Origin: Alphaproteobacteria bacterium
Lineage (GTDB): Bacteria > Pseudomonadota > Alphaproteobacteria > VGEJ01
Direction: 5' to 3'
Assembly: GCA_016869335.1 (NCBI GenBank)
Contig: VGEJ01000076.1
Location: forward strand, 1 to 9,365
DNA length: 9,365 bases
This document shows, piece after piece, positions 1 to 6,805 of this stretch. Below the pieces are notes generated by a model, which saw nothing but the letters and a program-made list of their open reading frames with translations, did no database searches and was not told where the DNA came from. Every line of letters begins with the position of its first letter. Within the stretch, counting starts at the first letter, position 1. A program made the translations under genes and the position numbers.

Positions 1-864
1 CTGCGCGATCGCGTGCCGGGGCTGGCGGGGGCGAGCGAGAGCCTCCTCGGCCTCAGCGCGCGCCGCCCGCTGCCGGCCTGGCATGCCCACCCGTTCCGGG
101 CGTCGCGGGAGGCTGGCCAGCCGGAAGGCGCGCCCGACGTCGTGCTGTTCGTGGATACCTTCACCACCTGGTTCGAGCCCGACAATGCGCGGGCCGCGGC
201 GCGCGTGCTGGCGGCGGGCGGATTCCGGGTCGGGGTCGCGGGGCCGGCGGGTCGGCCGCTGTGCTGTGGCCGCACCTTCCTCACGGCGGGCCTCGTCGAT
301 CAGGCACGGGCCGAGGCGGGGCGCACGCTCGCGGCGCTCGCACCCCACGTCGCGCGCGGCGCACTGGTGGTCGGGCTGGAGCCCGCGTGCCTCCTGACGC
401 TGCGCGATGAGGTCCCGGCCCTGCTGCCGGGCGCGGACGCGCGCACGACCGCCGCCGCCGCGTTCCTGTTCGAGGAGTTCCTGGCGCGCGAGCACCGCGC
501 CGGACGACTCGCTCTGGCGTTGACGCCGCTCGCGCAGCGGCGGGCGCTCCTTCATGGGCACTGCCACCAGAAAGCCTTCGGCGCCATGGCCGATGTCGCG
601 ACGACGCTCGGGCTCGTCCCCGGGCTCGCCGTGACGACGGTGGCGGCATCGTGCTGCGGCATGGCCGGCGCCTTTGGCTACGAGGCCGAGCACCACGCGA
701 CCTCGATGGCGATGGCCGAGCTCGACCTCCTGCCGGCGGTGCGCGAGGCCGCTGCCGACACCCTGATCGTCGCCGACGGCTTCAGTTGCCGCCACCAGAT
801 CCGCGACGGCACCGGCCGTGCCGCCCGCCACGTCGCGCACGTGCTGGCCGACGCGCTGGCATGA
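1..864 (+). CDS. C-terminal part of FAD-binding/Fe-S (CCG-domain) 2-hydroxyacid dehydrogenase-type oxidoreductase, 5' partial
   Basis: The frame is open from the first base, so the gene starts upstream; 287 residues are visible. They carry the cysteine-rich CCG-type repeats found in GlpC/GlcF and in large FAD-linked oxidoreductases such as E. coli YdiJ: LCCGRTF (residues 87-93), LEPAC (126-130), HGHCHQK (185-191), SCCGMAGAFGYE (217-228) and DGFSCRHQ (259-266). In these families such modules bind an Fe-S centre or redox partner and pass electrons from a flavin that oxidises a 2-hydroxyacid (lactate, glycolate or 2-hydroxyglutarate) to the respiratory chain. The combination of CCG repeats with a terminal DGFSCRHQ motif suggests the long form of about 1000 residues, with FAD-binding domains encoded upstream, outside the window. 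The GTG at 13 is not a credible start because the CCG module would then stand alone and there is no SD before it. The gene is convergent with the aldolase gene, with 17 bp between them. Substrate unknown. Confidence 0.85.
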   Translation: MRDRVPGLAGASESLLGLSARRPLPAWHAHPFRASREAGQPEGAPDVVLFVDTFTTWFEPDNARAAARVLAAGGFRVGVAGPAGRPLCCGRTFLTAGLVDQARAEAGRTLAALAPHVARGALVVGLEPACLLTLRDEVPALLPGADARTTAAAAFLFEEFLAREHRAGRLALALTPLAQRRALLHGHCHQKAFGAMADVATTLGLVPGLAVTTVAASCCGMAGAFGYEAEHHATSMAMAELDLLPAVREAAADTLIVADGFSCRHQIRDGTGRAARHVAHVLADALA

Positions 865-881
865 ACCGCGTGGGTTGATCG

Positions 882-1676
882 TCAGGCCGCCAGGCGAGCG
901 GGTCCTTTGCACTTCGCGCGGATCGCGTCGGCGCCGTCCTTCATCGCCTGACGCAACACCCAGACATCACCCGAGTAAGCGATGAGGTCGAAGCCTTGCT
1001 TGTGCAGTGCGATCCCTGACCGGGCATCGAACGCGGTGCGCGCCGCCGACTTGCCATGGGCGTGGGCGGCTGCGACCACCCGTCGATGCGCGCGCCTGAC
1101 CTTGGGGTGGTCGAACTCGCCCGGCACGCCGAGCGCGTAGGCGAGGTCGTTGGGGCCGGGCCACAGGCAATCGACGCCCTCGATGGCCGCCATCGCCTCG
1201 ACGTTGTCGACCGCCTCGCCGCTCTCGATCAGGGCGAAGAACGTGGTCCGGCGGTTGGCGGCCCGCATCTTCTGCACGACGGAGCCGTATGCGTAGCGGT
1301 CGTGCGCGACCCCGGCGGAGAGGGTGCGGTGGCCCTGCGGCGCATACTTCATGCAATCGAGCACCTGGAGGCAGTCCTCCGCCGTAACCGGCGAGCACAG
1401 GATGCCCTCGGCACCGAGGTCCAGCGCCCGGCCGATGTGGTCGGGGCGCAGGGTCGGCACGCGCACGATCGCCGGCAGGTCGGCCGCCTGCATGTACCGC
1501 AGGATCCGCTTCAGGCTGGCATAGCCGAAGCCCGAGTACTCCTGGTCGATCATCACGAACTCCATGCCCGCGGCCTTGAGGATCTGGCCGATGCCGGGGG
1601 TGTCGAACTCGACTAGGTTGGTGCCGATCTTGAGCCGGCGGGTGCGGGTCATGTCCTTGAGCGTCAACTGCGCCAC
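882..1676 (-). CDS. HpcH/HpaI-family aldolase/lyase
   Basis: A 264-residue protein, the usual length for the HpcH/HpaI class II aldolase family. These TIM-barrel enzymes split 2-keto-3-deoxy acids or related 4-hydroxy-2-oxo acids into pyruvate and an aldehyde, using a divalent metal. Visible family features are VRVP with Arg72 (pyruvate carboxylate binding), GAEGILCSPV (88-97), metal ligand Glu151 in FALIESGEA, and metal ligand Asp177 in GPNDLAYALG. The motif that normally reads D-x-E-H, whose His (His45 in E. coli HpaI) is catalytic, reads D-Q-E-Y here, with Tyr47 encoded by TAC. The GTG start at 1676 is chosen because AGGAGG lies 6 nt upstream. The gene is transcribed away from the enolase-superfamily gene, which suggests a shared pathway and joint control. 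Family assignment is firm; substrate, and whether it is a classical aldolase, are open. Confidence 0.88.
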   Translation of the reverse strand: MAQLTLKDMTRTRRLKIGTNLVEFDTPGIGQILKAAGMEFVMIDQEYSGFGYASLKRILRYMQAADLPAIVRVPTLRPDHIGRALDLGAEGILCSPVTAEDCLQVLDCMKYAPQGHRTLSAGVAHDRYAYGSVVQKMRAANRRTTFFALIESGEAVDNVEAMAAIEGVDCLWPGPNDLAYALGVPGEFDHPKVRRAHRRVVAAAHAHGKSAARTAFDARSGIALHKQGFDLIAYSGDVWVLRQAMKDGADAIRAKCKGPARLAA

Positions 1677-1766
1677 GTGGGTCCTCCTGGTGGGTTGCAG
1701 GGGGCGGCTGTCGCCGGGCCGGTGCCGGTCCTACACTCAACCACCACGCAACCGGAGGCCCGAGCC
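1677..1766. promoter_or_regulatory. Divergent intergenic region between aldolase and enolase-superfamily genes
   Basis: These 90 bp separate two genes transcribed outward, so promoters for both must lie here or overlap it. On the plus strand, TACACT (1732-1737) is a fair -10 element, with a weak -35-like CTGTCG (1708-1713) 18 bp before it. The plus-strand SD CGGAGG is at 1753-1758. I see no convincing minus-strand promoter or operator palindrome. The promoter call is weak; the divergent arrangement is certain. Confidence 0.4.
1683..1688 (-). promoter_or_regulatory. Ribosome binding site of the HpcH/HpaI gene
   Basis: The minus strand reads AGGAGG here, six nucleotides before the GTG at 1676-1674. 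It fixes the GTG as the start; no better SD precedes another in-frame start. Confidence 0.8.
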
Positions 1767-2903
1767 ATGGTGAACGTCGCCGAGATAAGCGCCAGCGCCC
1801 ATTCCTGTCCGTTCGAGCGCAATGTCATCCGTCTCGGGCTCGGGCGCAACATCAAGCGCGACATCGTGTTCGTCCGCGTCATCACTGACGACGGTCGCGT
1901 CGGCTACGGTGAGGCGCACCACGGCCAGAACCCGACGGCGATGGCGGAGATCGTGCGCGGCATCGGCTCGCTGCTGATCGGTGCCGATCCGCTCGATTCA
2001 GAGGGCATTTGGGACCGCGTGAACCACCAGCAGATCGTCACCCACGGCCTCGGGGCCGGCTCGATCATGGCGCTCTCCGGGATCGACATCGCGCTCTGGG
2101 ACCTCAAGGGCAAGATCCTGGGCCAGCCGGTGTACCGGCTGATGGGCGGCGCGCAGCGCAAGGTTCGCGCCTATGCCGGCGGCCTCAGCCTCGGCTTCCA
2201 GCCGCTCGACTCGCTCGCGAAGGAGGTCGCCGCCCTCCTCGCGCAGGGTTACACCGCGATCAAGATGCGGGTGGGCGACACGACGAAGCGCGATGCCGAG
2301 CGCGTCGGTCACATCCGCAAGACCTTCGGCGATGCGCTCGACATCGCCGTCGATGCCGCGACGCGCTACGCCGAGCACGATATCCCCGCGGTCGTCCGCT
2401 ATTGCGAGGAGAACCGCGTCTACTGGATCGAAGAACCGTTCACTCCGGACAACATCCCGGCCTATCAGAAACTCGCCCGCCACACCGCGATCCCGCTCGC
2501 GGCGGGCGAGAACCACTATGCGCGGCCCGCCTTTCGCGCCCTCTTCGAGGCCCGGGCGATCGCCATCGTGCAGCCCGATTGCTGCAAGTCGGGCGGACTC
2601 TCGGAGGTCAAGAAGATCGCCGAGATGGCTGCGGCATGGCACCTCCCGCTCGCACCACACACCAGCCACAGCATCATCAGCAACGCAGCCAGCGTGCATC
2701 TCCTCTCGGCGCTGCCCAACGGGCTCATCTATGAAGCCGACGTGGCCCCGGTGAACCCGTTTCGCACCGAGCTCGCGACCGTGCCGTTCGGCGTCGTCGA
2801 TGGCTACATCGAGCCCCGCGACGCGCCCGGGCTCGGCATCGAGATCAACGAGGCGGTGCTGGCGGCGTACCCGGCGATCCCCGGCCCCTGCTACGTCCCG
2901 TGA
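1767..2903 (+). CDS. Enolase-superfamily protein, mandelate racemase subgroup (probable acid-sugar dehydratase)
   Basis: A 378-residue protein, typical for the mandelate racemase/muconate lactonizing enzyme family. An N-terminal capping domain (about 1-125) precedes the barrel. Metal ligands are Asp196 (VDAATRY), Glu222 (WIEEPF) and Glu248 (AAGENH). The His-Asp dyad that defines the mandelate racemase subgroup is present as Asp271 (VQPD) and His298 (APHTSHS); Glu323 (YEADV) fits the general acid position. The K-x-K motif on the second strand reads IKMRVG: Lys166 is kept but the second lysine is Arg168. Most members with the dyad are dehydratases that convert an aldonate or aldarate to a 2-keto-3-deoxy acid. 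Loss of the second lysine argues against two-base racemisation, so dehydratase is my inference. The ATG at 1767 is chosen because CGGAGG lies 8 nt upstream and the family's N terminus begins here; the open frame extends to 1677 but that part overlaps the divergent promoter region. Substrate unknown. Confidence 0.87.
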   Translation: MVNVAEISASAHSCPFERNVIRLGLGRNIKRDIVFVRVITDDGRVGYGEAHHGQNPTAMAEIVRGIGSLLIGADPLDSEGIWDRVNHQQIVTHGLGAGSIMALSGIDIALWDLKGKILGQPVYRLMGGAQRKVRAYAGGLSLGFQPLDSLAKEVAALLAQGYTAIKMRVGDTTKRDAERVGHIRKTFGDALDIAVDAATRYAEHDIPAVVRYCEENRVYWIEEPFTPDNIPAYQKLARHTAIPLAAGENHYARPAFRALFEARAIAIVQPDCCKSGGLSEVKKIAEMAAAWHLPLAPHTSHSIISNAASVHLLSALPNGLIYEADVAPVNPFRTELATVPFGVVDGYIEPRDAPGLGIEINEAVLAAYPAIPGPCYVP

Positions 2904-2918
2904 GACTGAGACTGAGAC
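2901..2918 (+). repeat. Three tandem copies of TGAGAC at the stop codon
   Basis: TGAGAC occurs three times in a row. The first copy contains the stop codon of the enolase-superfamily gene. As the unit is two codons long, the repeat gives three in-frame TGA codons. This is probably a replication-slippage product. Confidence 0.7.
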
Positions 2919-2927
2919 CGATGTTCA

Positions 2928-2957
2928 TTGACCGACGGCGCCCGGCACCGCGACAAT
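2928..2957 (+). promoter_or_regulatory. Candidate sigma-70-type promoter of the aminotransferase gene
   Basis: TTGACC (2928-2933, five of six matches to the -35 consensus) is followed after 18 bp by GACAAT (2952-2957, four of six matches to the -10). Transcription would start near 2964, giving a short leader that holds the SD GGAGG at 2971-2975 and the GTG at 2983. Read by eye only; in GC-rich genomes such matches can arise by chance, and the gene may also be read through from the preceding gene. Confidence 0.45.
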
Positions 2958-2982
2958 CGAGCAACAACAGGGAGGAACAGTC

Positions 2983-4347
2983 GTGGCCGAGACAACGGTT
3001 GCGTCGAATGCCGATGCGCTGACCCAGGCAGCGTTCGATCACTGCGTCTTTCCGCTCATCGAGCGGCGCGAGGTGCACGAGGGTGGCCCGCACATCTACG
3101 CCAAGGGCGAGGGCATCGTGCTCACCGACATCCGCGGCAAGACCTACCTCGACATGATGAGCTCGCACACCCGCGCCAACGTCATGGGCTACGGCAACGA
3201 CGAGATCGCGCGCGCCGTCTACGAGCAACTCAAGCGGCTGCACTACGTCGGCACGATCGCCAACCTCGGCGAGCCGGCCATCCGCCTCGCCCAGAAGGTC
3301 GCCGCGCTGACGCCTGGCGATCTGAACCGGGTGCTGTTCGTCAGCGGTGGCTCGGAGGCGGTCGAGTCTGCGATCAAGATCGCCAAGCAGTACCACGTCA
3401 ATCGCGGGGCCAAGCCGCGGGCGTACAAGGTCATCAGCCGGTGGAACGCCTATCACGGCGCGACGATGGGCGCGCTGGCGGTGACCGATTGGCTGGGCAC
3501 GCGGACTATTGCCGAGCCGGGGGTGCCCGGATCGAGCTTCATTCCGGCGCCGACCTCGTACCGCAACCCCTTCGGCCTCGACTATGAAGCCTATGGCGCA
3601 TTCTGTGCCGAGTACCTCGAGCAGCAGATCCTGCACGAGGGCCCGGAGCTGGTTTCCGCCTTCATCGCCGAGCCGATCATGCAGGCCAACGGCGTGCAGA
3701 TCCCGCCGCCCGCTTACCTGCCACGGGTGCGCGCGATCTGCGACAAGTACGAGGTGCTGCTCATTCTCGATGAGATCATCACCGGGTTCGGCCGGGTCGG
3801 GCAGTGGTTCGCCGCACACCACTTCGGAATCGTGCCCGACATCATCACCATGGCCAAGGCGATCACGGCCGGCTACATGCCGCTCGGCGCCGTCGCGGCG
3901 CGCACCGATGTCATCGAGGCGATGCCGATCTTCCGCCACGTCCACACGTTCATGGGGCATCTCGCCGGAACCGCCGCAGCGAACTGCAACATCGCGATCT
4001 ACGAGCGCGAGAACCTCATCCAGAAGGGTAGGGACAACGGCGCCTATTTCCTCGATGCCCTGCAGCAGGCCGTCGGCAAGCACCCGATCGTCGGGCAGGT
4101 GCGGGGCTTGGGCTGCTGGCTCGCCGTCGAGCTCACCGCCGATCGCAAGACCAAGGCGCCATTCGCCGACGACACCGTTAAGGCGGTGGTGCAGCGAATG
4201 CGCAAGCATGGCGTGCTCGGCAGCCCGATCGGCGATGCCTTCGAGCTGGCGCCCTCGCTCATCACCACGCGGGCGCAGTATGACGCCGCCACCGAGGTCA
4301 TCGCGCGCTCGATCGACGAGGTGGCACGGGCTCGCCGTCTGGTCTGA
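2983..4347 (+). CDS. Class III (fold type I) PLP-dependent aminotransferase
   Basis: A 454-residue protein of normal length for class III aminotransferases (omega-amino acid, ornithine or taurine type). PLP-site features are in order: phosphate-binding SGGSEA (121-126), YHGATMGAL with the ring-stacking Tyr157-His158, LILDEIITGFGR with Asp263 contacting the pyridine nitrogen, and Lys292 in MAKAITAGYMPLGA as the Schiff-base lysine. HTFMGH (321-326) fits the phosphate-contacting loop of the partner subunit. The C-terminal small domain has VRGLGCWLAVEL and ELAPSLITTR. It should move an amino group between an amine or amino acid and a keto acid such as pyruvate; the substrate cannot be assigned. 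The GTG start has GGAGG 7 nt upstream. It lies 79 bp after the enolase-superfamily gene and 18 bp before the ABM-like gene, with which it probably forms an operon. Pyruvate released by the neighbouring aldolase could be its amino acceptor (inference). Confidence 0.9.
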   Translation: MAETTVASNADALTQAAFDHCVFPLIERREVHEGGPHIYAKGEGIVLTDIRGKTYLDMMSSHTRANVMGYGNDEIARAVYEQLKRLHYVGTIANLGEPAIRLAQKVAALTPGDLNRVLFVSGGSEAVESAIKIAKQYHVNRGAKPRAYKVISRWNAYHGATMGALAVTDWLGTRTIAEPGVPGSSFIPAPTSYRNPFGLDYEAYGAFCAEYLEQQILHEGPELVSAFIAEPIMQANGVQIPPPAYLPRVRAICDKYEVLLILDEIITGFGRVGQWFAAHHFGIVPDIITMAKAITAGYMPLGAVAARTDVIEAMPIFRHVHTFMGHLAGTAAANCNIAIYERENLIQKGRDNGAYFLDALQQAVGKHPIVGQVRGLGCWLAVELTADRKTKAPFADDTVKAVVQRMRKHGVLGSPIGDAFELAPSLITTRAQYDAATEVIARSIDEVARARRLV

Positions 4348-4365
4348 CGCGGGCGGGGAGGTTCG

Positions 4366-4683
4366 ATGATCGTTCGTGTCTGGCAGGGCTGGACCACGCC
4401 GGAGAACGCGGACGCCTACGAGGCGCTGCTCCGGGCCGAGGTGTTCCCAGGGATCGCCGCCAAGGGCCTCGCCGGCTACCGCGGCATCGAGCTGCTCCGC
4501 CGGCCGGCCGGCGAGGAGGTCGAGTTCGTCACCATCATGCGCTTCGACGACTGGACCGCCGTGAAGCGCTTCGCCGGCGGGGATCATGAGGTCGCATACG
4601 TGCCGGCCGCGGCGCGGGTGGTGCTCAAGCGCTACGATGCACGCTCGCGCCACTACGAGCAGCGCGCTGCCATCGAGTACTGA
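4366..4683 (+). CDS. Small ABM-like (dimeric alpha-beta barrel) protein
   Basis: A 105-residue protein whose pattern fits the antibiotic biosynthesis monooxygenase (ABM)/dimeric alpha-beta barrel fold. It has a first strand MIVRVWQGWT, a helix with the ENADAYEALLRAEVFPGI pattern, GYRGIELLRR, a third strand EVEFVTIMRFDDW (49-61), a helix with AVKRF, and a closing strand ARVVLKRYD. Such proteins range from cofactor-free monooxygenases to isomerases and stress proteins, so no reaction is assigned. No signal peptide or cysteine is seen, so it should be cytosolic. The start has GGGAGG ending 4 nt before the ATG. It follows the aminotransferase by 18 bp, which implies co-transcription and a role in the same pathway. 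Confidence 0.75.
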   Translation: MIVRVWQGWTTPENADAYEALLRAEVFPGIAAKGLAGYRGIELLRRPAGEEVEFVTIMRFDDWTAVKRFAGGDHEVAYVPAAARVVLKRYDARSRHYEQRAAIEY

Positions 4684-4791
4684 GTGTGCGCCCAGCATGG
4701 GCGTGGTGGCGCTCCTCGGCCACGGCGCGGTTGTTAACCGCTGTGCGCTAGCCTCCGCGGGGAAGAATCACTATCACCCATCGGGGAAACC

Positions 4792-5103
4792 ATGGTCGGC
4801 AAGCGCTCGTTACCGCAGCTGTTTGCCCTGGTCGGCGCGCTGATCTGCATCGCGGCACTGGTGATCTTCGGATCGGTGCATCTCAAGATGTCCATCGATC
4901 GCCTCGCCCGCGTGACCGAAGACAGCAACACCACCCTCGCCATGGCGTTGTCGGTGCTCGTCCGGCGTGACTTCGGTGGCTGGATCGCGACGGCCGCCGC
5001 GCAGGATCCGGCGACGATCAGCGCCGATCCGCAGACATCGCGGCTGCACGCCGCCATCGCTGGCATGACGAGGGGCACCCGCGTCGTCAAGGTCAAGATC
5101 TAA
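4792..5103 (+). CDS. N-terminal fragment of the broken histidine kinase (first membrane segment plus start of sensor domain)
   Basis: If translation ends at the first stop, this 103-residue piece results. It has a basic N terminus (VGKR), a hydrophobic segment FALVGALICIAALVIFG (11-27) and the start of a periplasmic region with TRVVKVKI at its end. It lacks all catalytic parts. It is listed as the piece that an initiating ribosome would make, not as an independent gene. Confidence 0.4.
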   Translation: MVGKRSLPQLFALVGALICIAALVIFGSVHLKMSIDRLARVTEDSNTTLAMALSVLVRRDFGGWIATAAAQDPATISADPQTSRLHAAIAGMTRGTRVVKVKI

Positions 5104-5319
5104 GACCAGCGGGGCATCGCGGTGTTCTCGACCGACCCGAGCCAGATCGGCGAGGACAAGGCCGCCAACCCTGGCTTTCGGTCCGCCATCGCCGGCCGCG
5201 TCGCCAGCACCATGACCCACCGTGATCGTTTCGATGCTTTCGAGGGTGTGATCCAGGATCGCGACCTGATTTCGAGCTACGTGCCGTTCCGGCTCGATGA
5301 CGAGGGCACCTAGCGCGGT

Positions 5320-6252
5320 GTGTTCGAGATCTACAGCGATATCACGGAGCACAAGCGCGAGGTGACGCGCACGGTGGCGCGCGAAGCACTGTTGCTGCTC
5401 GCGTGTTTCGGCCTGATCTACGGCTCGCTCCTCTACACGGTCATCGCCGGCAATCGGGCGTTGGCGCGCAAGCATCAGGAGACCGTGGCGCTGGCGGCGA
5501 GCGTCGCGCGCGCGGAAGCGGCGAGCAAAGCGAAGTCCGAGTTTCTCGCCAACATGAGCCACGAGCTGCGCACGCCCTTGAATGCCATCATCGGCTTCTC
5601 GGAGATGATGGCCAGGGGCGTGTTCGGCGCGGTCGAGCCCGAGCGCTATCGCGGCTACGTTGCCGATATCCATCGCTCCGGAACGCATCTCCTCGGCATC
5701 GTCAGCGACGTGCTCGAGTTCGCAAAAGTCGAGGCCGGCAAGTTCACCCTGACGATCGAAGACGTCGACATCGCGGCCGCGATTCGCGAGTCCATCAGCA
5801 TGGTCGCGGCGAAGGCCGCGGCGTCCGGCGTGGAGATCGCCGTCGCGATCGATCCCGACGTGCCACCCATCGCCGCGGACCGCACCCGTACCAAACAGAT
5901 CCTCATCAACCTGCTCTCGAACGCGGTGAAGTTCACACCGCCCGGTGGCGCGGTGACGATCGCGGTGCGCTGCTTCGGCGGCGGCTCCATGGTGGAGATC
6001 GCGATCGCCGACACGGGCATCGGCATAACGGCAGCCGACATCCCGCTCTGCCTCTCGCCCTTCGGCCAGGTCGAGAGCGCGGAGGCACGGACGCACGGTG
6101 GGTTCGGACTGGGGCTGCCGCTGTCGCGCAAGTTTGCCAAGCTCCTCGGCGGGCGGCTCGAGCTGACAAGCACACCGGGTCGCGGCACCACGGTCACCGT
6201 ATTGTTGCCCCGCGCCGGTCTCCGCGCCGCACCGCTGCGCTTCGCCGCCTAA
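5320..6252 (+). CDS. C-terminal fragment of the broken histidine kinase (second membrane segment, HisKA, HATPase)
   Basis: This 310-codon stretch after the second stop keeps everything needed for kinase chemistry. It has a membrane segment LLLLACFGLIYGSLLYTVIAG (24-44), His81 in SHELRTP, Asn197/Asn201 in the N-box, Asp231 in DTGIGI and the GLGLPLSR G2 box (263-270). The only nearby start is the GTG at 5320, three codons after the TAG, with no SD at proper spacing (GAGGG is about 14 nt away). It might be made by reinitiation as a one-span kinase without its sensor, but the missing SD makes this doubtful. Confidence 0.45.
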   Translation: MFEIYSDITEHKREVTRTVAREALLLLACFGLIYGSLLYTVIAGNRALARKHQETVALAASVARAEAASKAKSEFLANMSHELRTPLNAIIGFSEMMARGVFGAVEPERYRGYVADIHRSGTHLLGIVSDVLEFAKVEAGKFTLTIEDVDIAAAIRESISMVAAKAAASGVEIAVAIDPDVPPIAADRTRTKQILINLLSNAVKFTPPGGAVTIAVRCFGGGSMVEIAIADTGIGITAADIPLCLSPFGQVESAEARTHGGFGLGLPLSRKFAKLLGGRLELTSTPGRGTTVTVLLPRAGLRAAPLRFAA

Positions 6253-6375
6253 CCTCAAGTTCAGGCCACTCGAGCGAGCGGCCGGCGAGTCCCGCCGCGC
6301 AGCCAGGGCGGCCCGGTCTTGCTGCTGCCGGACTCGTGCGGTCTTCGCGACATGTCGACTCCGCGGGTTCCGTGC

Positions 6376-6381
6376 TAGGGT
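6376..6381 (+). promoter_or_regulatory. Candidate -10 element before the small Cys/His-rich gene
   Basis: GTGCTAGGGT contains TAGGGT, a -10 form often seen in GC-rich alphaproteobacterial promoters. The -35 side is poor (TGTCGA at 6353-6358 with 17 bp spacing). The expected start of transcription, about 6388, falls 4 nt before the ATG at 6392. The rest of 6253-6391 shows no gene, and I see no convincing terminator for the kinase gene in it. Confidence 0.35.
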
Positions 6382-6391
6382 CGCACCGCGA

Positions 6392-6805
6392 ATGATGACC
6401 CCGGGCATGGTGCACCGCCGGATCAGGGCGCGGATATGGACCGCGCTCGCCGCGGCGTGCGCGCTTGTGCTCCACGCCGTGGTGGGGGGGCTTGCCCTGG
6501 GTTCCGGGGCCGCCGCGGAGCGGCCCGGCAGCCTCGGCAACGCTACCAGCACCATCATTTGTGCCGGGCATACCACGACTGTGCCGCCGGGTTCGGGACC
6601 GGCCCACCACCGCACCCAGGTGCCGGATTGCTGCTCGGCCGGCTGCACGATGGTAGGCGGCCTTGGCGCCCTTGGACCTCCCTCACCGGCCCTAGCACCC
6701 GGCCAGGCGCTAGAGACGCGCGTCGTCGCCCCACGAGACGACAGTGCGAACGCATGCTCCCCGTGGTCGCCGCTCAAGGCGCGCGCGCCGCCAGACCTAG
6801 CATAG
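6392..6805 (+). CDS. Small exported Cys/His-rich protein, DUF2946-like, copper-cluster associated
   Basis: A 137-residue protein with a basic start (HRRIRARI) and a hydrophobic stretch (about 16-39) ending at GSGAAA, which reads as a signal peptide or membrane anchor. The exported part carries possible metal ligands: Cys57 and His60 (ICAGH), His72-His73, the cluster Cys80-Cys81-xxx-Cys85 (DCCSAGC), and Cys122. It ends in KARAPP, a C-terminal style typical of DUF2946 proteins, which are often found in copper gene clusters. Its place ahead of DUF1775 and CopC-CopD genes supports a copper role, but no activity is known. The ATG at 6392 is one of two tandem ATGs (6392, 6395) and has no SD. Amino-acid composition is normal for a coding frame with an export signal, whereas overlapping frames give arginine-rich products. 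Confidence 0.6.
   Translation: MMTPGMVHRRIRARIWTALAAACALVLHAVVGGLALGSGAAAERPGSLGNATSTIICAGHTTTVPPGSGPAHHRTQVPDCCSAGCTMVGGLGALGPPSPALAPGQALETRVVAPRDDSANACSPWSPLKARAPPDLA

Larger units (their letters stand above)
4792..6252 (+). pseudogene. Membrane sensor histidine kinase interrupted by two in-frame stop codons
   Basis: One continuous frame of 486 codons before its TAA encodes a complete sensor kinase, except for TAA at 5101-5103 (codon 104) and TAG at 5311-5313 (codon 174). Order of parts: a first membrane segment near codons 9-28, a periplasmic sensing region running through both stops, a second membrane segment near codons 199-219, a linker helix, HisKA with SHELRTPLNAI (phospho-acceptor His at codon 257), and HATPase_c with N-box LINLLSNAVKF, G1 DTGIGI, SPFGQVES and G2 GGFGLGL. 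Homology to this kinase type continues across each stop: VKVKI-stop-DQRGIAVFSTD and DDEGT-stop-RGVFEIYSDIT. The first stop probably replaces Tyr (TAC/TAT). There is no frameshift or deletion. No response regulator lies next to it, so it would be an orphan kinase. A recent pseudogene is most likely; sequencing error or readthrough are alternatives. The ATG at 4792 has only a weak SD-like GGGGA. Confidence 0.75.

Noticed and set aside
864..876. Short AACC/GGTT inverted repeat as a terminator between the convergent genes
   Set aside because: There are only four pairs and no T-run on either strand.
1677..1766. Upstream extension of the enolase-superfamily gene to 1677
   Set aside because: The added 30 residues match nothing in the family, overlap the divergent promoter region, and the ATG at 1767 has a good SD.
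2845..4698. 617-codon open frame on the minus strand
   Set aside because: It is antisense to the well-supported aminotransferase and ABM-like genes, its translation is Arg/Asp/His-rich without domain motifs, and long antisense frames are expected in GC-rich coding DNA.
4731..4754. TTGTTA and TAGCCT as a promoter for the kinase gene
   Set aside because: The spacing is only 12 bp, too short for a sigma-70 promoter, and no other -35 fits the TAGCCT.
4810..6777. 655-codon open frame on the minus strand across the broken kinase
   Set aside because: The plus strand carries clear kinase motifs. The antisense product shows no recognisable fold and is low-complexity Arg/Ala/Gly/His-rich. It is an artefact of GC bias.
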